From contig NZ_CP066218.1 in NCBI RefSeq assembly GCF_016313185.1, positions 1,240,001 through 1,304,000 on the forward strand: a stretch of 64,000 nt of DNA, given 5' to 3'. This document shows positions 50,572 through 59,026 of the stretch, piece by piece; positions within the stretch are counted from its first letter, which is position 1; each line of letters opens with the position of its first letter. Position numbers and translations under genes: made by a program. The DNA comes from Mycolicibacterium baixiangningiae. Lineage in GTDB: Bacteria; Actinomycetota; Actinomycetes; Mycobacteriales; Mycobacteriaceae. The notes below the pieces were generated by a model. It was not told where the DNA came from. It ran no database searches and worked only from the letters and a program-made list of their open reading frames with translations.

Positions 50572-51492
50572 ATGCCGGAACTACCCGAGGTCGAAGCACT
50601 GGCCGACCACCTGCGGCGCAACGCCGTCGGACTGCCGATCGGACGCGTCGACGTGTCGGCGTTCTCGGTGCTCAAGACATTCGACCCGCCGATCACCGCA
50701 CTGCATGGACGCGAGGTCACCGACGCCCACCGCTGGGGGAAGTACCTCGGGCTGCAGGCCGGCGACCTGCACCTGATCACCCATCTGTCGCGCGCCGGCT
50801 GGCTGCGCTGGTCGGACAAGCTGGCGGGCGCACCCCTGAAACCCGGTAAGGGGCCCATCGCGCTGCGGGTGCACCTCGGCACGCCCGGGGAGGCACATCG
50901 GCCCGATGTCGCCGCCGGGGCGGCTCGGCCCGATGTCGCCGCCGGGGCGGCTCCGGGATTCGACCTCACCGAGGCGGGCACCCAGAAACGCCTGGCGGTC
51001 TGGCTCGTCGACGACCCCACCCTGGTGCCCGGCATCGCCACGCTGGGGCCCGACGCGCTGGAGCTGACGGCCGAGGATCTCGGCGCGCTGCTGGCGAAGC
51101 AGGGCGGGCGCATCAAGACCGTCATCACCGATCAGAAGGTGATCGCCGGCATCGGCAACGCCTACAGCGACGAGATCCTGCACGTCGCCCAGTTGTCGCC
51201 GTTCGCCACCGCCAACAAGCTGACCGCCGCCCAACTCGGCGGCCTGCACGACGCGATGATCTCGGTGCTGACCGACGCGGTGTCGCGGTCGGTGGGGCAG
51301 CAGGCCGCCACCCTCAAGGGCGAGAAGCGATCCGGGTTGCGGGTGCACGCACGCACCGGGCTGCCGTGTCCGGTCTGCGGGGACACGGTGCGCGAGGTGT
51401 CGTTCGCCGACAAGTCGTTCCAGTACTGCCCGACCTGTCAGACCGGCGGCAAGGTGCTCGCCGACCGGCGGATGTCACGGCTGCTCAAATAG
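50572..51492 (+). CDS. Fpg/Nei-family DNA glycosylase
   Basis: The 306-residue protein is a complete base-excision glycosylase/AP lyase. The start MPELPEVE holds catalytic Pro2 and Glu3; WGKYLG near residue 57 holds a conserved lysine; GIGNAYSDEIL binds the backbone; and CPVCGDTVREV with CPTCQ near residues 265-290 form the zinc finger. It repairs oxidised bases. An in-frame 27-base tandem duplication adds RPDVAAGAA twice in the interdomain loop. It is complete here, unlike the much shorter annotated Rv0944 of M. tuberculosis (recalled, not checked). Confidence 0.9.
   Translation: MPELPEVEALADHLRRNAVGLPIGRVDVSAFSVLKTFDPPITALHGREVTDAHRWGKYLGLQAGDLHLITHLSRAGWLRWSDKLAGAPLKPGKGPIALRVHLGTPGEAHRPDVAAGAARPDVAAGAAPGFDLTEAGTQKRLAVWLVDDPTLVPGIATLGPDALELTAEDLGALLAKQGGRIKTVITDQKVIAGIGNAYSDEILHVAQLSPFATANKLTAAQLGGLHDAMISVLTDAVSRSVGQQAATLKGEKRSGLRVHARTGLPCPVCGDTVREVSFADKSFQYCPTCQTGGKVLADRRMSRLLK
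50899..50952 (+). repeat. 27-bp in-frame tandem duplication in the glycosylase gene
   Basis: Two perfect copies (50899-50925 and 50926-50952) of a 27-base unit encode Arg-Pro-Asp-Val-Ala-Ala-Gly-Ala-Ala twice. The insertion lies in the loop region, away from the catalytic residues, so activity may survive. Confidence 0.9.
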
Positions 51493-51494
51493 TG

Positions 51495-51547
51495 GTGATT
51501 TGGGCGTGTGTGGTCGCGCTGGGCGCAACCCACCACGCCGAAATCAC
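51495..51547. repeat. Palindromic repeat GTGATTT..AAATCAC, copy 1
   Basis: GTGATTTGGGCGTGTGTGG (51495-51513) faces CCACCACGCCGAAATCAC (51530-51547) with 16 unpaired central bases. The outer arms match the repeat at 58607-58659. It begins two bases after the glycosylase stop and ends 18 bases before the SDR start. Confidence 0.7.
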
Positions 51548-51565
51548 TGCCGTTACGCTGCCCGG

Positions 51566-52315
51566 ATGACCCGCCAGAGAATCCTGATCACCGGGGCGAG
51601 CTCCGGACTGGGCGCAGGAATGGCCCGGGCGTTCGCCGCCAAGGGCCGCGACCTCGCGTTGTGCGCCCGCCGCGTCGACCGGCTCGATGAGCTGAAAAAC
51701 GAACTGACGCAACGGTATCCGAACATCACGGTCGCGGTCGCCGAACTCGACGTCAACGACCACGACCAGGTGCCGAAGGTGTTCGCGGCGCTGGCCGACG
51801 AACTCGGCGGCATCGACCGCGTCATCGTCAACGCCGGAGTCGGCAAGGGCGCACCGCTGGGCTCGGGCAAGCTGTGGGCCAACAAGGCGACCATCGAGAC
51901 CAACCTCGTCGCGGCGCTCGTGCAGATCGAGACGGCGCTCGAGATGTTCAAGCACACCGGCAGCGGCCATCTCGTGCTGATCTCGTCGGTACTGGGCAAT
52001 AAGGGTGTGCCGGGCGTGAAGGCCGCCTACGCCGCGAGCAAGGCCGGGGTGTCCTCGCTGGGGGAGTCGCTGCGCGCCGAGTACGCGAAGGGGCCGATCC
52101 GCGTCACCGTCCTCGAACCCGGCTACATCGAATCGGAGATGACCGCGAAGTCCGCGTCGACGATGCTCATGACCGACACCGAGACCGGCGTCGCCGCGAT
52201 GGTCCGCGTGATCGAGAAGGAGTCCGGCCGCGCCGCCGTGCCGTGGTGGCCGTGGGCGCCGCTGGTGCAGGTGATGCGGGTGCTGCCGCCGCGGCTGACC
52301 AAACTGTTCGGGTAA
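51566..52315 (+). CDS. Short-chain dehydrogenase/reductase (Rv0945-like)
   Basis: The 249-residue SDR has TGASSGLG (about 9-16), an NAG motif (IVNAGVG), catalytic Ser in LISSVLGN and YAASKAGVSSL with YxxxK. The C terminus (PWWPWAPLVQVMRVLPPRL) is hydrophobic, typical of this mycobacterial subgroup and possibly membrane-associated. Cofactor and substrate are not determined; NADP preference is suggested by a basic residue after beta 2. ATG at 51566. It follows the glycosylase and the palindromic repeat. Confidence 0.9.
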   Translation: MTRQRILITGASSGLGAGMARAFAAKGRDLALCARRVDRLDELKNELTQRYPNITVAVAELDVNDHDQVPKVFAALADELGGIDRVIVNAGVGKGAPLGSGKLWANKATIETNLVAALVQIETALEMFKHTGSGHLVLISSVLGNKGVPGVKAAYAASKAGVSSLGESLRAEYAKGPIRVTVLEPGYIESEMTAKSASTMLMTDTETGVAAMVRVIEKESGRAAVPWWPWAPLVQVMRVLPPRLTKLFG

Positions 52316-52343
52316 TTCCGGCGCGCTGGGCCGTTGTCCACGG

Positions 52344-52372
52344 TTGACATATCGTTGGGTTTTCCCAATACT
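52344..52372 (+). promoter_or_regulatory. Promoter and operator of the XRE module, leaderless
   Basis: TTGACA (52344-52349) and AATACT (52367-52372) are 17 bases apart; the -10 ends seven bases before the ATG at 52380, so the mRNA should be leaderless. The inverted repeat TTGGG-TTTT-CCCAA (52355-52368) lies within the spacer and overlaps the -10, an ideal place for autorepression. Confidence 0.65.
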
Positions 52373-52379
52373 TCGTTGT

Positions 52380-52673
52380 ATGAGTCCGGTGAGACGGGGC
52401 CAGGCGCTTCCGATCCACAACCGCATCGGCGTCCTGCGCGCCGAGCGGCGCATGTCGCGGGCTGAGCTGGCGGATCTGATCGACGTGAACCCGCAGACCG
52501 TCGGCGCGCTGGAGCGCGGAGACCACTACCCGAGCCTCGATCTGGCGTTCCGGATCTGCGACGTCTTCAACCTGCCGGTCGAGGCCGTGTTCTCCCGCAC
52601 GGAATTCGTCCCGCTGTCCGCCGAGCTCTACCGCAGCACACGACGAGCCAAAGGAGACGACCCCGATGTCTGA
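52380..52673 (+). CDS. XRE-family transcriptional regulator
   Basis: The 97-residue protein is a Cro/CI-type helix-turn-helix protein: NRIGVLRAERRMSRAELADL, then IDVNPQTVGALERGDHYPSL. The end resembles YozG-like regulators paired with membrane proteins. The ATG at 52380 is at the predicted transcription start. Its stop overlaps the start of the membrane-protein gene by eight bases. The pair probably regulates itself through the inverted repeat in its promoter. Confidence 0.88.
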   Translation: MSPVRRGQALPIHNRIGVLRAERRMSRAELADLIDVNPQTVGALERGDHYPSLDLAFRICDVFNLPVEAVFSRTEFVPLSAELYRSTRRAKGDDPDV

Positions 52674-53211
52674 GACGTCCGTGCCAGCCGACCGAACCCT
52701 GATCGACCGATACCAGGACTACCGCACCCGCCGATTCCTCAAGACCGAGCGCGCCTACGCCAACAAGCTGCCCGGTTGGCGCAGCCAGCCCCGGCGTCGA
52801 CTCCTGGTCATCGTGCTCGCCGCGACGTTCGCCTTCATGTTCGCGGTGAGTGTGTTGTGCGCGTTCGGGATCGACTGGGCGCCGCTGCTGTGGCTGCCCG
52901 CGTGCCTGGTGTTCTTGCCGGCCTGGACCATGCTCCAGATCGTGTCCGGCCGTCAGGGCGACGCGCCCCAGGCGGCGCTCGACGAGTACGAGGTGCAGCA
53001 ACGCAACAGCGCGCGTTCGATCGGTCTGACCGTGACGCAGTACCTGATGCTCGTACCGATCTTCTACCTGGTCTTCGGCGCAACCCTCACCGGCGGCACG
53101 GATACCGACATGGCCTATGCCGGCGGGTCGATGGCGCTGGCCGTGCTGCTGGTCGGCGGGTGCCTGCCCGCGATGATCCTCGGTTGGATCCGGCCAGACC
53201 CCGAAGCCTAG
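52666..53211 (+). CDS. Membrane protein paired with XRE regulator
   Basis: The 181-residue protein has a basic N terminus (residues 1-45) and four hydrophobic segments (about 47-66, 71-92, 124-142, 148-172). No catalytic motif is visible. Such two-gene modules (small HTH protein and multi-helix membrane protein) occur in many bacteria, and the membrane protein may influence the regulator; this is inference. It overlaps the regulator gene by eight bases, showing coupling. Confidence 0.75.
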   Translation: MSETSVPADRTLIDRYQDYRTRRFLKTERAYANKLPGWRSQPRRRLLVIVLAATFAFMFAVSVLCAFGIDWAPLLWLPACLVFLPAWTMLQIVSGRQGDAPQAALDEYEVQQRNSARSIGLTVTQYLMLVPIFYLVFGATLTGGTDTDMAYAGGSMALAVLLVGGCLPAMILGWIRPDPEA

Positions 53212-53236
53212 GCTGAGCGACCTCGCTCAGTCCGGC

Positions 53237-54904
53237 TCAGGCCGATCGACCTCGCTCCGCTCGGTAGCGCCGCACCAGCGCATCGGTCGAGGTGTCCGAC
53301 TGTTCGGCGGGCGAACCGTCGCCGGTGAGGACCGGCAGCAGCGCCTTGGCCTGGGTCTTGCCCAGCTCGACACCCCACTGGTCGAACGAGTCGATACCCC
53401 AGATGACCCCCTCGGTGAACACCTGGTGTTCGTAGAGCGCGATCAACTGGCCGACCACCGACGGCGTCAGCTTGGTCGCGAGAATGCTTGTCGTGGGCCG
53501 GTTTCCGGGCATCACCTTGTGCGGTACGACGTTGGCCGAGGTGCCCTCGGCGGCAATCTCCTCGGCGGTCTTACCGAACGCCAGCACCTGGGTCTGGGCG
53601 AAGAAGTTGCTCATCAGCAGGTCGTGCATGCTGCCGGTGCCGTCAGCGGTCGGCAGATCGTCGGTGGGCTGGCTGAACCCGATGAAATCGGCCGGCACCA
53701 GCCGCGTGCCCTGGTGCAGCAATTGGTAGAACGCGTGCTGGCCGTTGGTGCCCGGTTCACCCCAGAAGATCTCACCGGTGTCGGTGACGACGGGGGTGCC
53801 GTCGGCGCGCACCGACTTGCCGTTGGACTCCATCGTCAGCTGCTGCAGATACGCCGCGAACCGCGACAGGTCGTTGGAGTACGGCAGCACCGCCCGCGAC
53901 TGCGCGCCGAAGAAACTCGAATACCACAGGCCGATCAGCCCCAGGAGCGCCGGCGCGTTCGCGTCCAGCGGTGCGGTGCGGAAATGCTCGTCGACGATGT
54001 GGAAACCGTCCAGGAACTCGGCGAACCGCTCCTTGCCGATCACGGCCATCACGCTCAACCCGATGGCACTGTCCACCGAGTAGCGCCCACCGACCCAGTC
54101 CCAGAAGCCGAACATGTTGTCGGTGTTGATGCCGAACTCGTCGACCAGGCGCTTGTTCGTCGACACCGCGACGAAGTGCTTGCTCACCGCGGCGTCACCC
54201 AGTGTGTCGGTCAGCCAGCGCCGCGCCGCGGTCGCGTTGGTCAGCGTCTCCAGCGTGGAGAACGTCTTGGAGGCGACGATGAAAAGCGTTGTGGCAGGGT
54301 CGAGTCCGTCGAGCTTCGCGACCAGGTCGGCCGGGTCGACGTTGGACACGAACCGCGCCGAGATCCCGGCGTCGGCGTAGTGGCGCAGCGCCTCGTAGAC
54401 CATCACCGGGCCGAGGTCCGAGCCGCCGATACCGATGTTGACGACGGTGGTGATGCGCTCACCCGTCGCGCCCGTCCACTCGCCGCTGCGCAGCCGGTCG
54501 GTGAAATCGCCCATCCGGGTCAGCACGTCGTGCACGTCGGCGACCACGTCCTGCCCGTCGACGGTCAGCTTCGCGTCGCGGGGCAGCCGCAGCGCGGTGT
54601 GCAGCACCGCACGGTCCTCGGAGGTGTTGATGTGCACCCCCGAGAACATCGCGTCGCGGCGTTGCTCCAAGTCGGCGGCGCGGGCCAGATCGACGAGCAG
54701 CCGCAGGGTTTCCCCGGTGACGCGGTGCTTGCTGTAGTCGATGTAGAGATCGCCCACCGACACCGTCAGTTCCGTGCCGCGCGACGGTTCCTGGTCGAAC
54801 AGCTCCCGCAGGTGCGTTCCGGCGATTTGATCATGATGGCGCTGGAGCGCCTGCCATGCGGGGGTGGCTGCGATGTCGGCGATCTGGGGCTCGTCGGAAT
54901 CCAT
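53237..54904 (-). CDS. pgi: Glucose-6-phosphate isomerase
   Basis: The 555-residue enzyme interconverts glucose 6-phosphate and fructose 6-phosphate in glycolysis and gluconeogenesis. Family marks: [18 protein letters not shown] (about 153-170), the SNVDPADL segment, and the signature [19 protein letters not shown] with catalytic Glu/His near residue 385. The ATG at 54904 is chosen over a TTG two codons earlier. It is divergent from the aldehyde dehydrogenase with 49 bases between them, as pgi also stands alone in M. tuberculosis. Confidence 0.96.
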   Translation of the reverse strand: MDSDEPQIADIAATPAWQALQRHHDQIAGTHLRELFDQEPSRGTELTVSVGDLYIDYSKHRVTGETLRLLVDLARAADLEQRRDAMFSGVHINTSEDRAVLHTALRLPRDAKLTVDGQDVVADVHDVLTRMGDFTDRLRSGEWTGATGERITTVVNIGIGGSDLGPVMVYEALRHYADAGISARFVSNVDPADLVAKLDGLDPATTLFIVASKTFSTLETLTNATAARRWLTDTLGDAAVSKHFVAVSTNKRLVDEFGINTDNMFGFWDWVGGRYSVDSAIGLSVMAVIGKERFAEFLDGFHIVDEHFRTAPLDANAPALLGLIGLWYSSFFGAQSRAVLPYSNDLSRFAAYLQQLTMESNGKSVRADGTPVVTDTGEIFWGEPGTNGQHAFYQLLHQGTRLVPADFIGFSQPTDDLPTADGTGSMHDLLMSNFFAQTQVLAFGKTAEEIAAEGTSANVVPHKVMPGNRPTTSILATKLTPSVVGQLIALYEHQVFTEGVIWGIDSFDQWGVELGKTQAKALLPVLTGDGSPAEQSDTSTDALVRRYRAERGRSA

Positions 54905-54953
54905 GCCCAAACCCTAGTGCGGTAACGCAAAAGAAGGCGTAGAGAATTGACCT

Positions 54954-56402
54954 ATGGACACCACCGCTCTGCTGAAGTCAGTTCCCACCGGCCTGTGGAT
55001 CGGCGGTGAGGAACGCCAGGCGAAGTCGACGTTCAACGTGCTGGATCCCAGCAACGACGAGGTGCTGGTCGCCGTCGGCGACGCGACCGCCGAGGATGCG
55101 GTCGCCGCACTCGACGCGGCGTGCGCGGTGCAGGCCGAATGGGCGGCCACCCCGGCGCGTCAGCGCGGCGAGATCCTGCGGTCGGTCTTCGAGGCGATCA
55201 CCGCCCAGGCCGACGACATCGCCGCGTTGATGACCCTCGAGATGGGCAAGGTGCTCGCGGAGAGCAAGGGGGAGGTCACCTACGGCGCCGAGTTCTTCCG
55301 CTGGTTCGCCGAAGAGGCCGTCCGCATCGGCGGCCGCTACACGCCCAGTCCGGCGGGCACCGGCCGCATCATCGTCACCAAACAGCCCGTCGGCCCCTGC
55401 TACGCGATCACCCCGTGGAACTTCCCGCTCGCGATGGGCACCCGCAAGATGGGCCCCGCGTTCGCCGCCGGCTGCACGATGATCGTCAAACCCGCGCAGG
55501 AAACCCCGTTGACCATGCTGTACCTGGCCAAGCTCATGGCTGAGGCCGGACTGCCCAAGGGCGTGCTGTCGGTGCTGCCGACCAGCAGCCCCGGACCGGT
55601 CACCGAGGCGCTCATCGACGACGGCCGGTTGCGCAAGCTGACCTTCACCGGGTCCACGGGCGTGGGTAAGGCACTGGTGAAACAGTCCGCCGACAAGCTG
55701 CTGCGCACCTCCATGGAACTGGGCGGCAACGCACCGTTCATCGTGTTCGACGATGCCGACGTCGACGCCGCCGTGGACGGCGCGATGCTGGCCAAGATGC
55801 GCAACGGCGGTGAGGCGTGCACTGCGGCCAACCGCTTCCACGTCGCCAACTCCGTGCGCGAGGAGTTCACCGAGAAGCTGGTCAAGCGGATGAGCGAGGT
55901 CACCCTCGGCAACGGTCTCGACGAATCGTCGACGCTCGGCCCGCTGATCAATTCCAAGCAGCTCTCGAAGGTGACCGAACTGGTCTCCGACGCCGTGTCG
56001 CGCGGAGCGACCGTCGCCGTCGGCGGCGTCGCACCCGGCGGCCCCGGCAATTTCTACCCGGCGACAGTGCTCGCCGACGTCCCCGGCGACGCCCGCATCC
56101 TCAAGGAGGAGGTGTTCGGCCCCGTCGCGCCCATCACCGGATTCGACACCGAGGACGAGGGCATCGCCGCGGCGAACGACACCGAATACGGGCTCGCGGC
56201 CTACGTCTACACCCAGTCCCTGGACCGTGCGCTGCGCGTCGCCGAGGCCATCGAATCCGGCATGGTCGGGGTGAACCGCGGGGTGATCAGTGATGCCGCC
56301 GCCCCGTTCGGCGGCATCAAGGAGTCCGGCTTCGGCCGCGAAGGCGGCACCGAAGGCATCGAGGAGTACCTCGACACGAAATACATCGCGCTGACGAAGT
56401 AG
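54954..56402 (+). CDS. gabD: NAD(P)-dependent aldehyde dehydrogenase, succinate-semialdehyde type
   Basis: The 482-residue enzyme is an ALDH with catalytic Cys in GGEACTAANR (about residue 284) and Glu in MELGGNAPF (about 250), the cofactor loop FTGSTGVGK and the TPWNFPLAMGTRKMGPA segment. The sequence is most like GabD, which oxidises succinate semialdehyde to succinate in the GABA shunt; a broader aldehyde range is possible. A long hairpin repeat follows the stop at 56411. It is a single-gene unit. Confidence 0.88.
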   Translation: MDTTALLKSVPTGLWIGGEERQAKSTFNVLDPSNDEVLVAVGDATAEDAVAALDAACAVQAEWAATPARQRGEILRSVFEAITAQADDIAALMTLEMGKVLAESKGEVTYGAEFFRWFAEEAVRIGGRYTPSPAGTGRIIVTKQPVGPCYAITPWNFPLAMGTRKMGPAFAAGCTMIVKPAQETPLTMLYLAKLMAEAGLPKGVLSVLPTSSPGPVTEALIDDGRLRKLTFTGSTGVGKALVKQSADKLLRTSMELGGNAPFIVFDDADVDAAVDGAMLAKMRNGGEACTAANRFHVANSVREEFTEKLVKRMSEVTLGNGLDESSTLGPLINSKQLSKVTELVSDAVSRGATVAVGGVAPGGPGNFYPATVLADVPGDARILKEEVFGPVAPITGFDTEDEGIAAANDTEYGLAAYVYTQSLDRALRVAEAIESGMVGVNRGVISDAAAPFGGIKESGFGREGGTEGIEEYLDTKYIALTK

Positions 56403-56410
56403 GTCACTTT

Positions 56411-56482
56411 CTCTGCGCGAGCAGACGCAGAACTGCCCGTTTTTCCGCGAATCGGGACACTTTTGCGTCTGCTCGCGAAGAG
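56411..56482. repeat. Inverted repeat with GCGAGCAGACGCA arms
   Basis: Arms 56411-56439 and 56453-56482 (GCGAGCAGACGCAGAA facing TTTTGCGTCTGCTCGC) form a long imperfect stem with a 13-base loop. It begins nine bases after the gabD stop and may act as its terminator. Confidence 0.65.
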
Positions 56483-56561
56483 GGCGGTGCGCCTTCCGGA
56501 TTCGGCGTCGCGGCCGCCATAGACTTCCCTGCTCGTAACAGATTTGGGAGGCGCCGGAGAC

Positions 56562-58610
56562 GTGACTGCCGTGACTGCGGCGCCGGTCCGCGTTGCTGCA
56601 CGCCGGCGGTGGGTGGCGCCGGTAGCGGGCCACCCGCGCCGCGGCACGGCCGGGCGCCGTGAGATCCGCGCGCTCGACGGGATCCGCGCCGTCGCGGTGG
56701 GCCTGGTGCTCGCCGATCACGGTGGACTGCCCGGGGTATCGGGCGGCTTCCTCGGCGTCGACGTCTTCTTCGTCCTCAGCGGATTCCTGATCACCTCGCT
56801 GCTGCTCGACGAACTCGGCCGCACCGGCCGGGTCGACCTGCGGGGGTTCTGGATCCGCCGGGCCCGCCGCCTGCTGCCCGCCCTGCTCGCGATGGTGCTC
56901 GCCGTCGTCGCGGCGCGGGTGTTCTTCCCGCCCGACGCCGTCACCTCCCTGCGCGAGGATGCCGTCGCCGCGTTCTTCTGGGTCGCCAACTGGGCTTTTG
57001 TGGCCCAGCAGACCGACTACTTCTCCCAGGGCAGCCCGCCCTCGCCGCTGCAGCACGCCTGGTCGCTCGGCGTCGAAGAGCAGTTCTACCTGGTGTGGCC
57101 GCTGCTGCTGGTCGCCGTCGTCGGCGTGCTGGCGTTTCGCCGTTCGGCGCCCACCCTGCGCGCCGTGCGCTGGGGGATGTTCGGGCTGGCGGTGGTCGGC
57201 GCGTCAGCGTCGGCCGCGGCAGCTGTCCTGCTGACCTCCGACGGGACGGCCAACCGGGTCTACTTCGGCACCGACACCCGGGTGCAGGCCCTTCTGATCG
57301 GCGCTGCCGCGGCCGCCCTGCTGGTGCGCGACTGGTCGACGGTCACGATGGGCTCGCCGATCCGCGGGCGCTGGGGCCGGTGGGCGGCCCGGCTGCTGTC
57401 GGTGATCGGGCTGGCCGGTCTGGCTGCGCTGGCGCACTATGCGACGGGCGCGCCGGCCGAGTACCGGATGGGGTTGTTCACCGCGACGGCGGCCGCGGGG
57501 GTGCTCGTCGTCGCCACGGTGGCGCTGGACCAGCGTGGTCCGGTCGCGCGCCTGCTCGCCTGCCGACCGCTGGTGTGGCTGGGCGCCGTCTCCTACGGCG
57601 TGTACCTGTGGCACTGGCCGATCTTCCTGATCCTCAACGGCGAACGCACCGGCTGGGCGGGCTGGCCGCTGTTCGCCGCCCGCTGCGCGGCGACGCTCTC
57701 GGTGGCCGTGCTGAGCTACTGGCTGCTGGAACGGCCGATCCGGCAGTGGCGGCCGGCCACCGTGCCGCAGCTTCCGCTCGCGCTGGCCACCGCCGCGACG
57801 GCCGCCGTCGTGACGATCTCGGTGGTGCCCGTCGGTGTGCACCCCGCCGACGACCTCCCGCCCGGCGGACCGCTCGACATCGCCTCGGCCGCGGCGGTGC
57901 TGCCGGAACGACCGGTGGCCATCGGCGCCGCGGGTGTGCAACGGCCGCCGGGCACCCGCAGCGTCGCGGTGTTCGGCGATTCGGTGGCGTGGACGCTGAT
58001 GCGGTATCTCCCGGAAACCCCGGGGCTGCACTTCTCCAACTACACGACCATCGGCTGCGGCATCGCCCGCGGCGGGCCCTACCGTACGACCGGGCAGACG
58101 CTGACGCAGAAGCCGGAGTGCGAGACGTGGCCGAGCCGCTGGGCGCAGCGCATCAGCCATGACCGGCCCGACGTCGTGCTGTTGATGGTCGGGCGCTGGG
58201 AACTGGTCGACCGCGTCAACGAGGGGGAGTGGACGCACGTCGGCGACCCGGCGTACGACGCCTACCTGCGCGGGGAGCTGGACCGGGCGCTCGACATCCT
58301 GGGTTCGACGGGCGCGCGCGTGGTCGTGACGACCGCGCCCTACAACCGGCGGGCCGAACAGGCCGACGGCAGCCTGTATCCGGAGGACGATCCGGACCGC
58401 GCCGACGCATGGAACGACCTGCTGGCCGAGGCGACCGCGAAGCGGCCCAACGTCACGGTGCTCGACCTCAACGAGAAGCTCTCACCCCGCGGCTACTACA
58501 CCAACCGGATCGACGGCATCCAGATGCGCAGCGACGGCGTGCATCCGACACCGGAGGCGGTCGAATGGCTGACGCCGTGGCTGACGAAGGCGCTCTCTGC
58601 CGCGAGGTGA
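56562..58610 (+). CDS. Acyltransferase-3 / SGNH-domain membrane protein
   Basis: The 682-residue protein has an acyltransferase-3 domain with about ten membrane helices (residues 35-400), starting IRALDGIRAVAVGLVLADHG and GVDVFFVLSGFLI, with the catalytic His-Glu pair expected in that region. An extracytoplasmic SGNH domain follows (about 460-682): FGDSVAWTLM (Ser), and DGVHPT (Asp/His). OafA-type proteins acetylate surface sugars or glycolipids; the substrate is not visible here. The GTG at 56562 follows GGAGAC; a GTG nine bases on is an alternative. Confidence 0.85.
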   Translation: MTAVTAAPVRVAARRRWVAPVAGHPRRGTAGRREIRALDGIRAVAVGLVLADHGGLPGVSGGFLGVDVFFVLSGFLITSLLLDELGRTGRVDLRGFWIRRARRLLPALLAMVLAVVAARVFFPPDAVTSLREDAVAAFFWVANWAFVAQQTDYFSQGSPPSPLQHAWSLGVEEQFYLVWPLLLVAVVGVLAFRRSAPTLRAVRWGMFGLAVVGASASAAAAVLLTSDGTANRVYFGTDTRVQALLIGAAAAALLVRDWSTVTMGSPIRGRWGRWAARLLSVIGLAGLAALAHYATGAPAEYRMGLFTATAAAGVLVVATVALDQRGPVARLLACRPLVWLGAVSYGVYLWHWPIFLILNGERTGWAGWPLFAARCAATLSVAVLSYWLLERPIRQWRPATVPQLPLALATAATAAVVTISVVPVGVHPADDLPPGGPLDIASAAAVLPERPVAIGAAGVQRPPGTRSVAVFGDSVAWTLMRYLPETPGLHFSNYTTIGCGIARGGPYRTTGQTLTQKPECETWPSRWAQRISHDRPDVVLLMVGRWELVDRVNEGEWTHVGDPAYDAYLRGELDRALDILGSTGARVVVTTAPYNRRAEQADGSLYPEDDPDRADAWNDLLAEATAKRPNVTVLDLNEKLSPRGYYTNRIDGIQMRSDGVHPTPEAVEWLTPWLTKALSAAR

Positions 58611-58659
58611 TTTCGGCGTGCGCAGTCGCGCTGACCGCGACTGCGCACGCCGAAATCGC
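58607..58659. repeat. Palindromic repeat GTGATTT..AAATCGC, copy 2
   Basis: The 24-base arms (58607-58630 and 58636-58659; 23 of 24 paired) flank a five-base loop. Ends begin GTGATTTCGGCGTG. It overlaps the stop codons of both convergent genes, acyltransferase and chorismate mutase, and would act as a bidirectional terminator. Confidence 0.8.
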
Positions 58660-58922
58660 TAGTGGCCGAGGCGGCCGCGGCCCAGGCGCAGCAGCAGCAT
58701 CGCGAGGTCCTTGCCCTCCGGGCCGAGCACGCTGTAGCGCTCGATGACCTTCATCTCACGGTTGTGCACCAGACGGGTGCCGCCGGAGGCCATCCGGACC
58801 TTGCCGATGATCTTGGAGACCTCGGCGCGCCGCTGCACGGCCGCGAGGATGGCGGCGTCGAGGTCGTCGATCTCCTGGCGCAGGGCGTCGATGTCGGGCG
58901 ACGGGTCTGTTTCGATGCTCAT
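58659..58922 (-). CDS. Chorismate mutase, AroQ type
   Basis: The 87-residue protein is the intracellular mycobacterial chorismate mutase (Rv0948c type), which converts chorismate to prephenate for Phe and Tyr synthesis. Helix 1 IDALRQEIDDLDAAILAAVQ, RRAEVSKIIGKVRMASGGTR and REMKVIERYS are almost identical to M. tuberculosis MtCM, including the LLLRLGRGRLGH C terminus that contacts DAHP synthase. GAGGAG precedes the ATG at 58922; a longer form from 58958 is possible. A Phe/Tyr-rich leader peptide and a hairpin lie upstream. Confidence 0.94.
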   Translation of the reverse strand: MSIETDPSPDIDALRQEIDDLDAAILAAVQRRAEVSKIIGKVRMASGGTRLVHNREMKVIERYSVLGPEGKDLAMLLLRLGRGRLGH

Positions 58923-58985
58923 CTCGGACTCCTCGTTGTGTGGGGGTGGTGGTCTCATCCGGTTTCGGGCCTCACACAAGAGAAG

Positions 58986-59016
58986 AGCCCCGGATCCGGA
59001 AGCGGACCGCGGGGCT
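58986..59016 (-). terminator. Terminator-like hairpin in the chorismate mutase leader
   Basis: On the minus strand AGCCCCG pairs with CGGGGCT, with an inner TCCG/CGGA stem, followed by CTTCTCTTGTG, a pyrimidine-rich run. It lies 10-40 bases after the leader-peptide stop and 64 bases before the mutase ATG, the position expected for an attenuator. Confidence 0.6.
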
Positions 59017-59026
59017 GGGGAAGCAG

